Part shown: piece by piece, positions 54,653 to 63,289 of the stretch | Numbering within the stretch: position 1 is the first letter of the stretch | Layout of the letters: each line of letters begins with the position of its first letter | NCBI GenBank assembly: GCA_964353015.1 | Contig: CAYGUA010000018.1 | Location: forward strand, 1-64,000 | Direction: 5' to 3' | Length of the DNA: 64,000 bases | From: JAMZMI01 sp964353015 | GTDB lineage: Bacteria > Bacteroidota > Bacteroidia > Cytophagales > Cyclobacteriaceae | Translations under genes and position numbers: made by a program | The notes under the pieces: generated by a model | Told to the model about the DNA's origin: nothing | Seen by the model: only the letters and a program-made list of their open reading frames with translations | Database searches by the model: none

Positions 54653-56173
54653 ATGAAACAATACGAACAGCTCAGTTCAGAGGAGCGTCTGAAAATACAC
54701 ACGCTTGGAGCGTTGAAGCAATCTGGTTATCAGTCATCTTCTATCAAAGATGAGCTCAGAAGAAATCTGATCAACAAGCTCAAGAAAAAGGATAACGTTT
54801 TTGAAGGAATTTGGGGTTATGAGGATACTGTGATTCCAGATATAGAGCGTGCTATTTTAGCCAAGCACAATATCAATTTTCTCGGTTTGCGTGGACAAGC
54901 GAAAACCAGAATCGCAAGGATGATGACACTTCTTCTGGATGAATATATTCCAGTGGTAAGTGGATCTGTGATGAGCGATGATCCATTGAGTCCGCTTTCT
55001 AAATTTGCCCGAGATGAGGTGAGTGAGCATGGTGATGATACAAAAATCGAGTGGATGCACCGGTCGGAAAGATATACCGAAAAACTTGCTACCCCTGATG
55101 TGACAATTGCCGATTTGATTGGTGATGTGGACCCGATCAAGGCGGCCAGTTTGAAGCTTCCTTATTCTGATGAGCGTGTGATTCATTATGGATTGATCCC
55201 CAGATCACACCGGGGTATATTTGTAATCAATGAGCTGCCCGATCTTCAAGCAAGAATTCAGGTCGCTTTGTTCAACATATTGCAGGAAGGCGACATTCAG
55301 ATTCGGGGATTCAAATTGCGCTTGCCGCTTGATATCCAATTTGTATTCACGGCTAATCCGGAAGATTATACCAACAGGGGTAGTATCGTCACACCGCTGA
55401 AGGACAGAATTGACAGCCAGATCATCACACATTATCCAAAATCAATTGAGATTGGTAAGAAAATAACGCATCAGGAAGCACGGCTAGAAAAAAGTCAGCA
55501 AGACAAAATTGTTGTTTTTGACTTGATGAAAGATCTGATCGAGCAGATCGCATTTGAGGCAAGGGAAAGTGAATATGTGGATGCAAAAAGTGGGGTTTCT
55601 GCACGTTTGACGATTTCCGCATTCGAAACCTTGATCAGCGCAGCAGAGTTGAGATTATTAAAATCTGGAGAAAAATCTACTTTCACGAGAATCTCTGATT
55701 TCATTGGAGTCATTCCGGCAATTACGGGTAAGGTAGAATTGGTTTATGAAGGAGAGCAGGAAGGTCCGGGTATTGTAGCGAGAAATCTCGTTGGTAAAGC
55801 AATCAGAAGCCAGTTCATCAAGTATTTTCCCGATCCGGAAAAAATCAGAAAATCGAAGGGAGAAAAGAATCCTTACAAAGCAATTACCAACTGGTTTGGT
55901 GATGGCAACATGATCGATATTCTCAATGATTATACATTGAAAGAATACGAAAAAGAACTCATGCAAGTGCCCGGACTAGAAAAATTGGTGACCGAAACCA
56001 ATGGAAAACAGGGATTGGAATTCAAATTATTCCTGATGGAATTTGCCCTGCATGGCCTGGCAGAATACAGCATGTTAAGCAAACATCATCTGGAGCGAGG
56101 CATGCAGTTCAAAGATTTGCTGAGCAGTATGTTTTCAATGCCAGAGGGACCAGACGCAGAGGAGGATTATTAA
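54653..56173 (+). CDS. MoxR/magnesium chelatase-like AAA+ ATPase with Asn in Walker B
   Basis: A 506-residue AAA+ protein. Walker A is GLRGQAKT at 78-85, with alanine before the lysine as in MoxR. The Walker B region reads GIFVINELPDL, so Asn193 replaces the aspartate of hhhhDE while Glu194 remains. The sensor-type segment FVFTANPEDYTNRG and TPLKDRIDSQIITH follow, and a helical C-terminal lid fills about 300-506. I recall that the INELPDL form is common to this family. With the VWA protein it should form a chelatase- or MoxR-type machine. It lies nine bases before the AlbA_2 gene. Confidence 0.86.
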   Translation: MKQYEQLSSEERLKIHTLGALKQSGYQSSSIKDELRRNLINKLKKKDNVFEGIWGYEDTVIPDIERAILAKHNINFLGLRGQAKTRIARMMTLLLDEYIPVVSGSVMSDDPLSPLSKFARDEVSEHGDDTKIEWMHRSERYTEKLATPDVTIADLIGDVDPIKAASLKLPYSDERVIHYGLIPRSHRGIFVINELPDLQARIQVALFNILQEGDIQIRGFKLRLPLDIQFVFTANPEDYTNRGSIVTPLKDRIDSQIITHYPKSIEIGKKITHQEARLEKSQQDKIVVFDLMKDLIEQIAFEARESEYVDAKSGVSARLTISAFETLISAAELRLLKSGEKSTFTRISDFIGVIPAITGKVELVYEGEQEGPGIVARNLVGKAIRSQFIKYFPDPEKIRKSKGEKNPYKAITNWFGDGNMIDILNDYTLKEYEKELMQVPGLEKLVTETNGKQGLEFKLFLMEFALHGLAEYSMLSKHHLERGMQFKDLLSSMFSMPEGPDAEEDY

Positions 56174-56182
56174 TGCAAAGCA

Positions 56183-56827
56183 ATGGAGCTTCGGGAAATC
56201 AAAAGACTGGTCTACGGAGGCGAGAATGAAACCGTAGAATTCAAAAGGAAAATTGCCCATCCCGAGAAGGTGATCAGGGAAATTGTCGCTTTTGCGAATA
56301 CCAAAGGCGGCTTATTGCTTGTTGGTGTGGATGATGACAGGACTATTCCCGGAGTGAAGTATGTAGAGGAGGAAGATTACCTCATGCAAAAAGCCATAAG
56401 CGAACTTTGCAGACCGAAAATCGAATACGAAACCTTCGTCATTGAGCTAAGTGAAAAGCGTTCTGTTTTGTGTTATAAAATTGCTTCGAGTCTCACCAAG
56501 CCACATTATGCTTTTGAAAAAAAGCAACATCGCTACGGAAAGGCATTTATCCGTGTAAATGACAGATCCATTCAGGCCAGCCCTGAGATCCGCAAGATTT
56601 TAAAATTTAACAACAAGCCAACCGATGTACAGTTTGCTTATGGTGAAAATGAAAAAAAGCTATTCAACTATCTCCATCACAATGACCACATCACCCTCAA
56701 TCAGTTTAGAGAAATGACTGGATTGGAGTATAAAATATGTTCTCAAATCTTGATCAATATGGTGTTGGCGAATGCCCTCAAAATCATCCCGCAGGAATCA
56801 GGTGACTGGTATTTAGCTGTTGAATAA
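56183..56827 (+). CDS. AlbA_2 (Schlafen-like) domain protein
   Basis: A 214-residue protein with an N-terminal AlbA_2 domain (about 10-130). It includes ENETVEFKRKIAHP, IVAFANTKGGLLLVGVDDD and KAFIRVNDRS, the usual marks of the divergent AAA_4/Schlafen-core fold. A winged-helix-like end follows (YLHHNDHITLNQFREMTGL). Family members have been tied to transcription control and RNA cleavage. It sits nine bases after the AAA+ gene and is likely cotranscribed, which is its main functional clue. Confidence 0.85.
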   Translation: MELREIKRLVYGGENETVEFKRKIAHPEKVIREIVAFANTKGGLLLVGVDDDRTIPGVKYVEEEDYLMQKAISELCRPKIEYETFVIELSEKRSVLCYKIASSLTKPHYAFEKKQHRYGKAFIRVNDRSIQASPEIRKILKFNNKPTDVQFAYGENEKKLFNYLHHNDHITLNQFREMTGLEYKICSQILINMVLANALKIIPQESGDWYLAVE

Positions 56828-56925
56828 AAAATCAGAAAGATTTAACAGGAAAATCTAGGAAGAAAAATCGCAATTCTCTTATATTACAATAACCACCTTG
56901 TTGAATCTTTACGGGACTATTTGAT

Positions 56926-58263
56926 ATGGCGAAACGCGCGACTGAAAAGAAGATTTTTGTACTTGACACCTCAGTTATCCTTTACTCACACGACTCAATT
57001 CTAAACTTTGCCGAACACGATGTAGGAATCCCAATCACCGTTCTCGAAGAGTTGGATAACTTCAAAAAAGGAAACGACACTAAAAATTTTGAAGCTCGGG
57101 AATTTACAAGATTGCTGGACAAACTAGCTGCCGGACATTTGCTTCAAGAATGGATTCCATTGAATGGAAAATCCAAAGGCAAGTTCAAAGTGCTGATGGA
57201 GTCCGACAGCACAATTGACGCACGAAAAGTTTTTGGTGATAATAAAAATGATCACCGCATCCTCAATGCAGCATTGGCATTGAAGGAAAAAGAAAAAGAT
57301 CGCACTGTGATCCTGGTTAGCAAGGATATCAATCTGCGCCTCAAAGCCAAGTCACTAGATATCAGTGCTGAAGATTACGAAACTGGGAAGATCAAAAATG
57401 TAAGTTCCCTTCACACAGGGAAATATGAGATCGATGGGGTTTCTTCGGAGGATATCGACACGGTGTTTAAGCATGGCACCATCGCGCAAAAGGTTATTTT
57501 GAAAACCAAAAAAGTTATTGCCAACACTTATTACATTCTTAAAAGTGAGAAAAATTCCGTGCTCTCTTATTACAATCCAGAGACACAAAATATTGAGAAG
57601 GTAGATAAAACTACAGTTTATGGCATCAAGCCAAGAAACGCAGAACAGACTTTTGCTATTCACGCCATGCTTAATCCAAGCATCAAGCTGGTAACTATTA
57701 ATGGCGTAGCAGGTACAGGTAAAACTTTGTTGGCATTGGCATCAGCACTGGAGCAAAAACGGGCATTTAAGCAAGTTTATCTAGCCAGACCGATCGTGCC
57801 GCTTAGCAATAAGGACATAGGTTATCTTCCTGGAGACATCAAGTCCAAATTGAATCCATACATGGAGCCACTTTGGGACAATTTGAAGCTCATTCAGAAT
57901 CAATATAAGGAGACGGACAAGGAGTTTAAAAATATCACCGAGATGGTGAACAAGGAAAAACTCATGATTACGCCATTGGCTTATATCAGAGGTCGCAGTT
58001 TATCTAATATTTTCTTCATTGTGGATGAGGCACAAAACCTCACACCGCATGAGATCAAGACGATCATAACGCGAGCTGGTGAAAACACCAAAATCATTTT
58101 TACAGGCGATATTCACCAGATTGACACACCATATCTGGACTCCCAAAGTAATGGACTTTCTTATCTGATCGACCGGATACAGGGGCATCCGATGTACGCG
58201 CACATTACTCTTGAAAAAGGAGAAAGATCCGAGTTGGCTAATATTGCCAATGAATTGCTGTAA
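56926..58263 (+). CDS. PIN-PhoH fusion protein (PhoH2-like ATPase/ribonuclease)
   Basis: A 445-residue protein. The N-terminal PIN nuclease domain (about 8-140) keeps acidic residues Asp14, Glu41, Asp109 and Asp134 for metal binding. The C-terminal PhoH ATPase (about 235-445) has Walker A GVAGTGKT at 260-267 and Walker B IFFIVDEAQNL. The layout matches PhoH2 proteins, which in actinobacteria act as sequence-linked RNA unwinding and cleaving enzymes. It starts about 100 bases after the AlbA_2 gene and three bases before the MOSC gene. Confidence 0.92.
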   Translation: MAKRATEKKIFVLDTSVILYSHDSILNFAEHDVGIPITVLEELDNFKKGNDTKNFEAREFTRLLDKLAAGHLLQEWIPLNGKSKGKFKVLMESDSTIDARKVFGDNKNDHRILNAALALKEKEKDRTVILVSKDINLRLKAKSLDISAEDYETGKIKNVSSLHTGKYEIDGVSSEDIDTVFKHGTIAQKVILKTKKVIANTYYILKSEKNSVLSYYNPETQNIEKVDKTTVYGIKPRNAEQTFAIHAMLNPSIKLVTINGVAGTGKTLLALASALEQKRAFKQVYLARPIVPLSNKDIGYLPGDIKSKLNPYMEPLWDNLKLIQNQYKETDKEFKNITEMVNKEKLMITPLAYIRGRSLSNIFFIVDEAQNLTPHEIKTIITRAGENTKIIFTGDIHQIDTPYLDSQSNGLSYLIDRIQGHPMYAHITLEKGERSELANIANELL

Positions 58264-58266
58264 GTC

Positions 58267-58884
58267 ATGAAGGTAGTTTCTGTCAATACGGGTGAGAGAA
58301 AAATGATCAAATGGCGATCACGCAACATTGAGACTGGTATTTTCAAATTGCCCGTTGATCAAATTCATTTAGGAACTACAGATGTCGAAAACGACCAGGT
58401 TGTAGATCGTAAATATCATGGTGGCATAGACAAGGCTTGCTACTTATTTTCTGCGGATGATTATGGTTTTTGGAAAGAGAAATATCCGTCTTTGGAATGG
58501 GATTGGGGCATGTTTGGTGAAAACATAACCATTTCCGGATTAGACGAATCTGATATTTTCATTGGCTCTACCTATCAGATTGGAACGGCTGTTATTGAGG
58601 TTTCCCAACCCCGTGAACCATGTTTTAAATTGGGCATTCGATTTGGCACTCAAAAGGTATTGAAGGATTTCATTGCATCTGAACAAAGCGGAGTTTACGT
58701 GCGAGTGCTGAAAGAAGGAATAGTCAAACCTGGCGATGAGATGACTTTATTGGAAAAAGGAAGTGATATTTCTGTCAAAGATATTTTTCAATTGATTTAC
58801 AAAAACCATCAATCTCCCGAGCTAGTCAAGGAGGCGTTGAAATTGAATAAGTTGGCAGAAAGTGTGAGGAAGAATTTTTATTGA
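58267..58884 (+). CDS. MOSC-domain protein (YiiM-like)
   Basis: A 205-residue protein with a MOSC domain. Marks are RKYHGGIDKACYLFSADDYGFW, WGMFGENITISG and the conserved cysteine in SQPREPCFKLGIRFG. MOSC proteins bind molybdenum cofactor through that cysteine and take part in detoxifying N-hydroxylated bases and similar compounds. It starts three bases after the PIN-PhoH stop, so the two are cotranscribed, though a functional link is not obvious. A terminator follows. Confidence 0.92.
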   Translation: MKVVSVNTGERKMIKWRSRNIETGIFKLPVDQIHLGTTDVENDQVVDRKYHGGIDKACYLFSADDYGFWKEKYPSLEWDWGMFGENITISGLDESDIFIGSTYQIGTAVIEVSQPREPCFKLGIRFGTQKVLKDFIASEQSGVYVRVLKEGIVKPGDEMTLLEKGSDISVKDIFQLIYKNHQSPELVKEALKLNKLAESVRKNFY

Positions 58885-58896
58885 TTTGACCTAATC

Positions 58897-58935
58897 AAAA
58901 AAACAGTCCCGCAGAGAATCTACGAGGCTGTTTTC
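58897..58935. terminator. Hairpin terminator between converging genes
   Basis: AAAACAG pairs with CTGTTTT and the stem continues inward with two mismatches around a short loop. It separates the MOSC gene from the converging small gene at 58940. A and T tracts suit both strands. Confidence 0.7.
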
Positions 58936-58939
58936 GATA

Positions 58940-59131
58940 TCAAATAAGCGTCATTGAAAAACACTTATTCAAAACAGGCTGATGTTTATCACCAAATTCC
59001 TGATAACACCAATCCCGAAGCGCATTGATTTCATCTTTCAAAAGAGATTTTAGCGCCTTCATCAACTCTTTTTCAAAGAGTTTTCGATCGAAACTTACTT
59101 TTGAAAGGACAGTTTTAAAATACTCTAACAT
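58940..59131 (-). CDS. Conserved small protein, 63 aa
   Basis: A 63-residue soluble helical protein beginning MLEYFKTVLSKVSFDRKLFE, with a middle KALKSLLKDEINALRDWCYQ. I recognise this type as a short conserved protein of Cytophagales and relatives, which is why I keep it although short. It has its own ATG and abuts a terminator. No function is known; the charged helices suggest a protein-binding role. Confidence 0.65.
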   Translation of the reverse strand: MLEYFKTVLSKVSFDRKLFEKELMKALKSLLKDEINALRDWCYQEFGDKHQPVLNKCFSMTLI

Positions 59132-59178
59132 AAATTCTAAATTTTGTTAAAGACCATTACAAGAATGGAACTAGACTG

Positions 59179-59186
59179 TAAATTTG
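59179..59186 (+). promoter_or_regulatory. TAnnTTTG -7 box upstream of batD
   Basis: TAAATTTG matches the consensus exactly and faces batD, about 97 bases before its ATG at 59283. It lies between the divergent small gene and batD. No well-spaced -33 TTG was found. Confidence 0.4.
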
Positions 59187-59282
59187 CCGTTTTCCTTTGA
59201 ACCCAGGATTTCCTGTAGATTATTTAATGTTCAGCTTTTTGGCTGAGAGGAAACCTGAAGAAAACGTTTGCAACATTTTGCT

Positions 59283-60716
59283 ATGATACTAACGAGACTA
59301 TGGATTCTGAGTTGTTTTTTTCTGATCCTTTTTATCCCCAAATCTTTTGCACAGGACGTAGCAGTCAAATACAACAAAAGTGAGATTTCGCTCAACGAAT
59401 ATTTCACTATCACCATTACCATTCAAAACAACAAACTAAAAGAGTATTCTGGCTTTCCTGAGATTGAAGGATTTGTTAAAAGAGGAACCTCCTCAAGTAC
59501 ATCAACCACATTCACCAATGGAAAAATGTCATCCAGTCAGAGCATGACTCAAAACTATCAAGCGACCAAAGAAGGAACTTTTGAGCTGAAACCATTCAAT
59601 ATCAAAATCAATGATCAAACGCTCAACGTTTCAGGAACAACCATCAAAGTCACTCCGGCTCGACAGCAACAACGCAGAAACGATCCGCTGGATCCATTCG
59701 ATCCATTCCAAAGAAATCAGCCACAGGAATATATTGATGTGGAAGCAGAAGCATTTTTGGCGCTGAGTGTTGATAAACCAGAAGTGTATCTGGGTGAAGG
59801 GTTTACCACAACTTTGGCTTTTTATGTGGCTGAATCCAACCAGGCCAATATGCGCTTTTATGATCTGGTGAATCAATTGACAGAAATCGTCAAGGAAATC
59901 AAGCCCGAAAATACATGGGAAGAAAACTTTAACATTGATAATATCAACGGCGAGCCGGTCACATTAAATGGCAAAGGCTACAACCAGTTTAAAATATTTC
60001 AGGCAACTTATTATCCACTCAACCTCGAACCAATCAATTTCCCATCTGTAGATCTGAAGATGATTAAATATAAGGTGGCCAAAAACCCTACTTTTTTTGG
60101 GCGAAATAAGCAGGAAGATTTTGAAACCTTTACTTCCAAAGCAAAGGTGGTTAAAGTAAAACCACTCCCTCCACATCCATTGAAGGACCGAGTGGCCGTT
60201 GGAAATTATCGCATGGCGGAATCCATCAGTGAGCTGGAACTCAACACAGGTCAAAGTTTCAATTACGTATTTAATATTCTTGGTGAAGGAAACGTGAGTG
60301 CCATTGACGCTCCCTTGCTTCCTGAAACGGAGGAATTTGATTTTTACGCGCCAAACGTAAAGCAGGATATCACCCGCTCAAATGGCCGGGTAAAAGGAAC
60401 CAAAAGCTTTACTTACTATGGGATTCCAAATGAACCAGGCTCTTATGATCTGGGGGAATTCATCCAATGGATCTATTTCAACCCAATGAAAGAATCATAC
60501 GATACGTTGAAATCGAGGCAAACAGTGGTGGTTAAGGGAGAAAGTAGAAAGAACGAATATATCATGTCAAATGACATGGGATCATTTTACGATGGAATCG
60601 AATTTGAAAATAATGAACTGGAATCTCACAATGGGAACCAATGGATACGTATTTTTGCGAATATTTTAATAATTATAGTTTTAGTACTCTCGGTACTAAT
60701 TGTAATCCGCAAGTAA
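59283..60716 (+). CDS. batD: BatD family protein
   Basis: A 477-residue protein with a signal peptide ending near Ala23, a long beta-rich periplasmic region (about 24-450) and a single C-terminal membrane helix (about 452-475). The opening DVAVKYNKSEISLNEYFTI and the repeat-like segment GTFELKPFNIKIND are typical of BatD. The family sits in Bat operons with MoxR and VWA proteins, connected with stress tolerance, but no batA, batB or batC is next to it here. The ATG at 59283 is preferred to a TTG at 59268. aroC follows after six bases. Confidence 0.88.
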   Translation: MILTRLWILSCFFLILFIPKSFAQDVAVKYNKSEISLNEYFTITITIQNNKLKEYSGFPEIEGFVKRGTSSSTSTTFTNGKMSSSQSMTQNYQATKEGTFELKPFNIKINDQTLNVSGTTIKVTPARQQQRRNDPLDPFDPFQRNQPQEYIDVEAEAFLALSVDKPEVYLGEGFTTTLAFYVAESNQANMRFYDLVNQLTEIVKEIKPENTWEENFNIDNINGEPVTLNGKGYNQFKIFQATYYPLNLEPINFPSVDLKMIKYKVAKNPTFFGRNKQEDFETFTSKAKVVKVKPLPPHPLKDRVAVGNYRMAESISELELNTGQSFNYVFNILGEGNVSAIDAPLLPETEEFDFYAPNVKQDITRSNGRVKGTKSFTYYGIPNEPGSYDLGEFIQWIYFNPMKESYDTLKSRQTVVVKGESRKNEYIMSNDMGSFYDGIEFENNELESHNGNQWIRIFANILIIIVLVLSVLIVIRK

Positions 60717-60722
60717 ATACGA

Positions 60723-61799
60723 ATGGGAAGCATTTTTGGGAAGATTTTTAGCATCACAACCTTTGGAGAATCACATGGGCCGGCTATCGGTGCGACAATT
60801 GTCGGGTGTCCGGCTGGTGTTGAAATAGATGAAGCATTTATCCAAAGTGAGTTGACCAGAAGAAAACCAGGTCAGTCCAGAATTACAACCCAGCGCAAGG
60901 AGGAAGACGAAGTAGAGATTCTTTCAGGTGTTTTTGAAGGTAAATCAACGGGCACACCTATCGCCTTGCTGATTAGAAACAAGGATCAGAAAAGCAAGGA
61001 TTATAGTCACATTGCTGATAAATTCAGACCGTCCCATGCTGACTTTACCTATGAAGAAAAATATGGAATTCGTGACTACCGAGGAGGAGGCAGAAGCTCT
61101 GCAAGGGAAACCGCAGCGAGAGTAGCAGCTGGTGCCATCGCTAAGTTGATGCTGAAGCAAGCAGGCATTACATTCAACGCTTACGTTTCTCAGGTCGGTG
61201 ATTTGAAGCTGGAGAAAACCCATGATCAACTCGACTTGTCATTAACGGAAACTAATGACGTGAGATGTCCTGATCCTGAAATGGCAAAGAAGATGTATGA
61301 TTACATCGATGAAGTGAGAAAAAGTCAGGATACCGTAGGAGGTATTGTGACAGGTGTTATAAAAGGCGTTCCTGTCGGTTTAGGTGAACCCGTTTTTGAT
61401 CGATTGCACGCCGAGCTTGGTAAAGCCATGCTGAGTATCAATGCAGTAAAAGGTTTTGAATTTGGTAGTGGCTTTGAAGGCGTGAAGCTGAGAGGATCAC
61501 AACACAATGATGCATTTTATCAGGATGGTGATAAAGTAAGAACCAAAACCAATCTTTCTGGGGGCGTTCAGGGTGGCATCTCCAATGGAGAAGATATTTA
61601 TTTCAATGTGGCTTTCAAACCAGTTGCCACAATCATGCAGGATCAGGATAGTGTGGACAAACATGGTAATACAGTGAAGGTAAGCGGAAAAGGTAGACAC
61701 GATCCATGTGTGGTGCCGAGAGCAGTGCCAATCGTAGAAGCCATGGCGGCATTGGTTATTGCGGACTATTATTTGTTGGCAAGGACGAATAAATTTTAG
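60723..61799 (+). CDS. aroC: Chorismate synthase
   Basis: A 358-residue enzyme making chorismate from EPSP with reduced FMN, the last step of the shikimate pathway. All main signatures are present: GESHGPAIGATIVGCPAG near the start (His18), YRGGGRSSARETAARVAAGA, SGGVQGGISNGEDI and GRHDPCVVPRAVPIVEAM. The length is normal. It lies six bases after batD and may share its transcript, an uncommon link for a biosynthetic gene. Confidence 0.97.
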   Translation: MGSIFGKIFSITTFGESHGPAIGATIVGCPAGVEIDEAFIQSELTRRKPGQSRITTQRKEEDEVEILSGVFEGKSTGTPIALLIRNKDQKSKDYSHIADKFRPSHADFTYEEKYGIRDYRGGGRSSARETAARVAAGAIAKLMLKQAGITFNAYVSQVGDLKLEKTHDQLDLSLTETNDVRCPDPEMAKKMYDYIDEVRKSQDTVGGIVTGVIKGVPVGLGEPVFDRLHAELGKAMLSINAVKGFEFGSGFEGVKLRGSQHNDAFYQDGDKVRTKTNLSGGVQGGISNGEDIYFNVAFKPVATIMQDQDSVDKHGNTVKVSGKGRHDPCVVPRAVPIVEAMAALVIADYYLLARTNKF

Positions 61800-61815
61800 A
61801 ACAAAAGATTAACTG

Positions 61816-63225
61816 ATGAAAAATCTTCCATTACATGTCAAAATAATTATAGGTCTTGTTCTCGGTATCATATGGGCATTTATCTCCAGCGCGATGGGAT
61901 GGAATCAGTTTACCATCAACTGGATTGATCCCTTTGGTCAGATTTTCATCAGATTGCTGAAGTTCATCGCTGTGCCTTTGGTGTTGTTTTCTATCATTTC
62001 AGGTGTATCAGGGTTGAATGATACCTCCAGCTTAGGTAGAATGGGTTTCAAAACATTGCTGATGTACCTCACATCTACTGTCATTGCCATCACTATCGGA
62101 CTTTTGATTGTCAATTTTGTGAATCCCGGCTCACACATAGACGAGGCACAAAGGATCAAAAACAGAATCTCATATGAACTTTGGGTTCAAAACACTCCGG
62201 GCATTGAAATCAAGGACGGGAAAAATCTTTTGGCTGATGGTCAATACAAAGATTTGGCTCAGCAGATGATGATTACAGGCGAATATGATAGTCAGGAAGG
62301 TAATGTGCAGGAAAAGGTAGCGCTGGCACAAAAACAAAAAGACACACCGCCACTCCAGTTTGTGATTGACATGGTTCCTGAAAACATCATCTTGTCCATT
62401 TCGGATAACAAGTTGATGCTTCAAGTCATCTTTTTTGCCATATTTTTTGGAATCACGTTGGCTGTTGTTCCGCCAGAAAAAGGTGGTTCCGTCAAAAACT
62501 TTATTGATTCAATCAATGAGGTATTTCTACGGATGGTAGAGACAATCATGAAAGGAGCGCCATTTTTTGTATTCGCCTTATTGGCGGGAGTGGTAGCTAA
62601 AATGGCCAACAGTCCAGCTGAGGTTTTTCAAATTTTCAAAAGTCTGGGTTCATATACGATTACGGTATTGGTAGGATTGAGTGTGATGTTGTTCCTTTTT
62701 TACCCAATAGTTGCAAGGACTTTTATCAAAAAGCTGACATACAAGAAATTCTTTAGAATCATGAGTCCGGCACAGTTTCTTGCCTTCTCTACCAGCTCAA
62801 GCGCGGCAACCCTTCCGGTGACCATGGAATGTGTAGAAGAGGGGATGGGAGTTTCCAAGAAGGTATCAAGCTTTGTCTTGCCGATTGGAGCCACGGTCAA
62901 TATGGACGGAACCAGTCTTTATTTGGCTGTAGCAGCAGTATTTCTTGCTCAATTGCATTTTGTGGAGCTCACATTGTCTCAGCAATTGGTGATTGTACTC
63001 ACAGCTACCATGGGCTCAATAGGCACAGCAGCAGTTCCGGGAGCAAGCTTGGTTATGCTGATCATCATTCTTCAAACCGTGGGCTTGAATCCTGCATGGG
63101 TGGCAATTATCTTTCCTGTAGATAGAATTCTCGACATGACCCGAACGGTAGCAAATATAACAGGTGATGCAACTGTAGCTACTTTGGTCGCCCAAACAGA
63201 AGGTGAGTTGAATCTGAAGGATTAG
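61816..63225 (+). CDS. Dicarboxylate/amino acid:cation symporter (DAACS family)
   Basis: A 469-residue transporter with eight helices and two re-entrant hairpins for glutamate, aspartate or C4-dicarboxylates with sodium or protons. Signatures are the serine-rich loop AFSTSSSAATLPVTMEC, GATVNMDGTSLYLAVAAVFLAQ and FPVDRILDMTRTVANITGDA. A hydrophilic stretch of about 75 residues between helices 3 and 4 (about 110-185) makes it longer than GltP. It follows aroC after 16 bases. Confidence 0.94.
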   Translation: MKNLPLHVKIIIGLVLGIIWAFISSAMGWNQFTINWIDPFGQIFIRLLKFIAVPLVLFSIISGVSGLNDTSSLGRMGFKTLLMYLTSTVIAITIGLLIVNFVNPGSHIDEAQRIKNRISYELWVQNTPGIEIKDGKNLLADGQYKDLAQQMMITGEYDSQEGNVQEKVALAQKQKDTPPLQFVIDMVPENIILSISDNKLMLQVIFFAIFFGITLAVVPPEKGGSVKNFIDSINEVFLRMVETIMKGAPFFVFALLAGVVAKMANSPAEVFQIFKSLGSYTITVLVGLSVMLFLFYPIVARTFIKKLTYKKFFRIMSPAQFLAFSTSSSAATLPVTMECVEEGMGVSKKVSSFVLPIGATVNMDGTSLYLAVAAVFLAQLHFVELTLSQQLVIVLTATMGSIGTAAVPGASLVMLIIILQTVGLNPAWVAIIFPVDRILDMTRTVANITGDATVATLVAQTEGELNLKD

Positions 63226-63289
63226 GAATTGATACAATTAGTAAAATTCCTTTGAATGTAGGACTTTTGAGGTTGATATATCTCAATTC

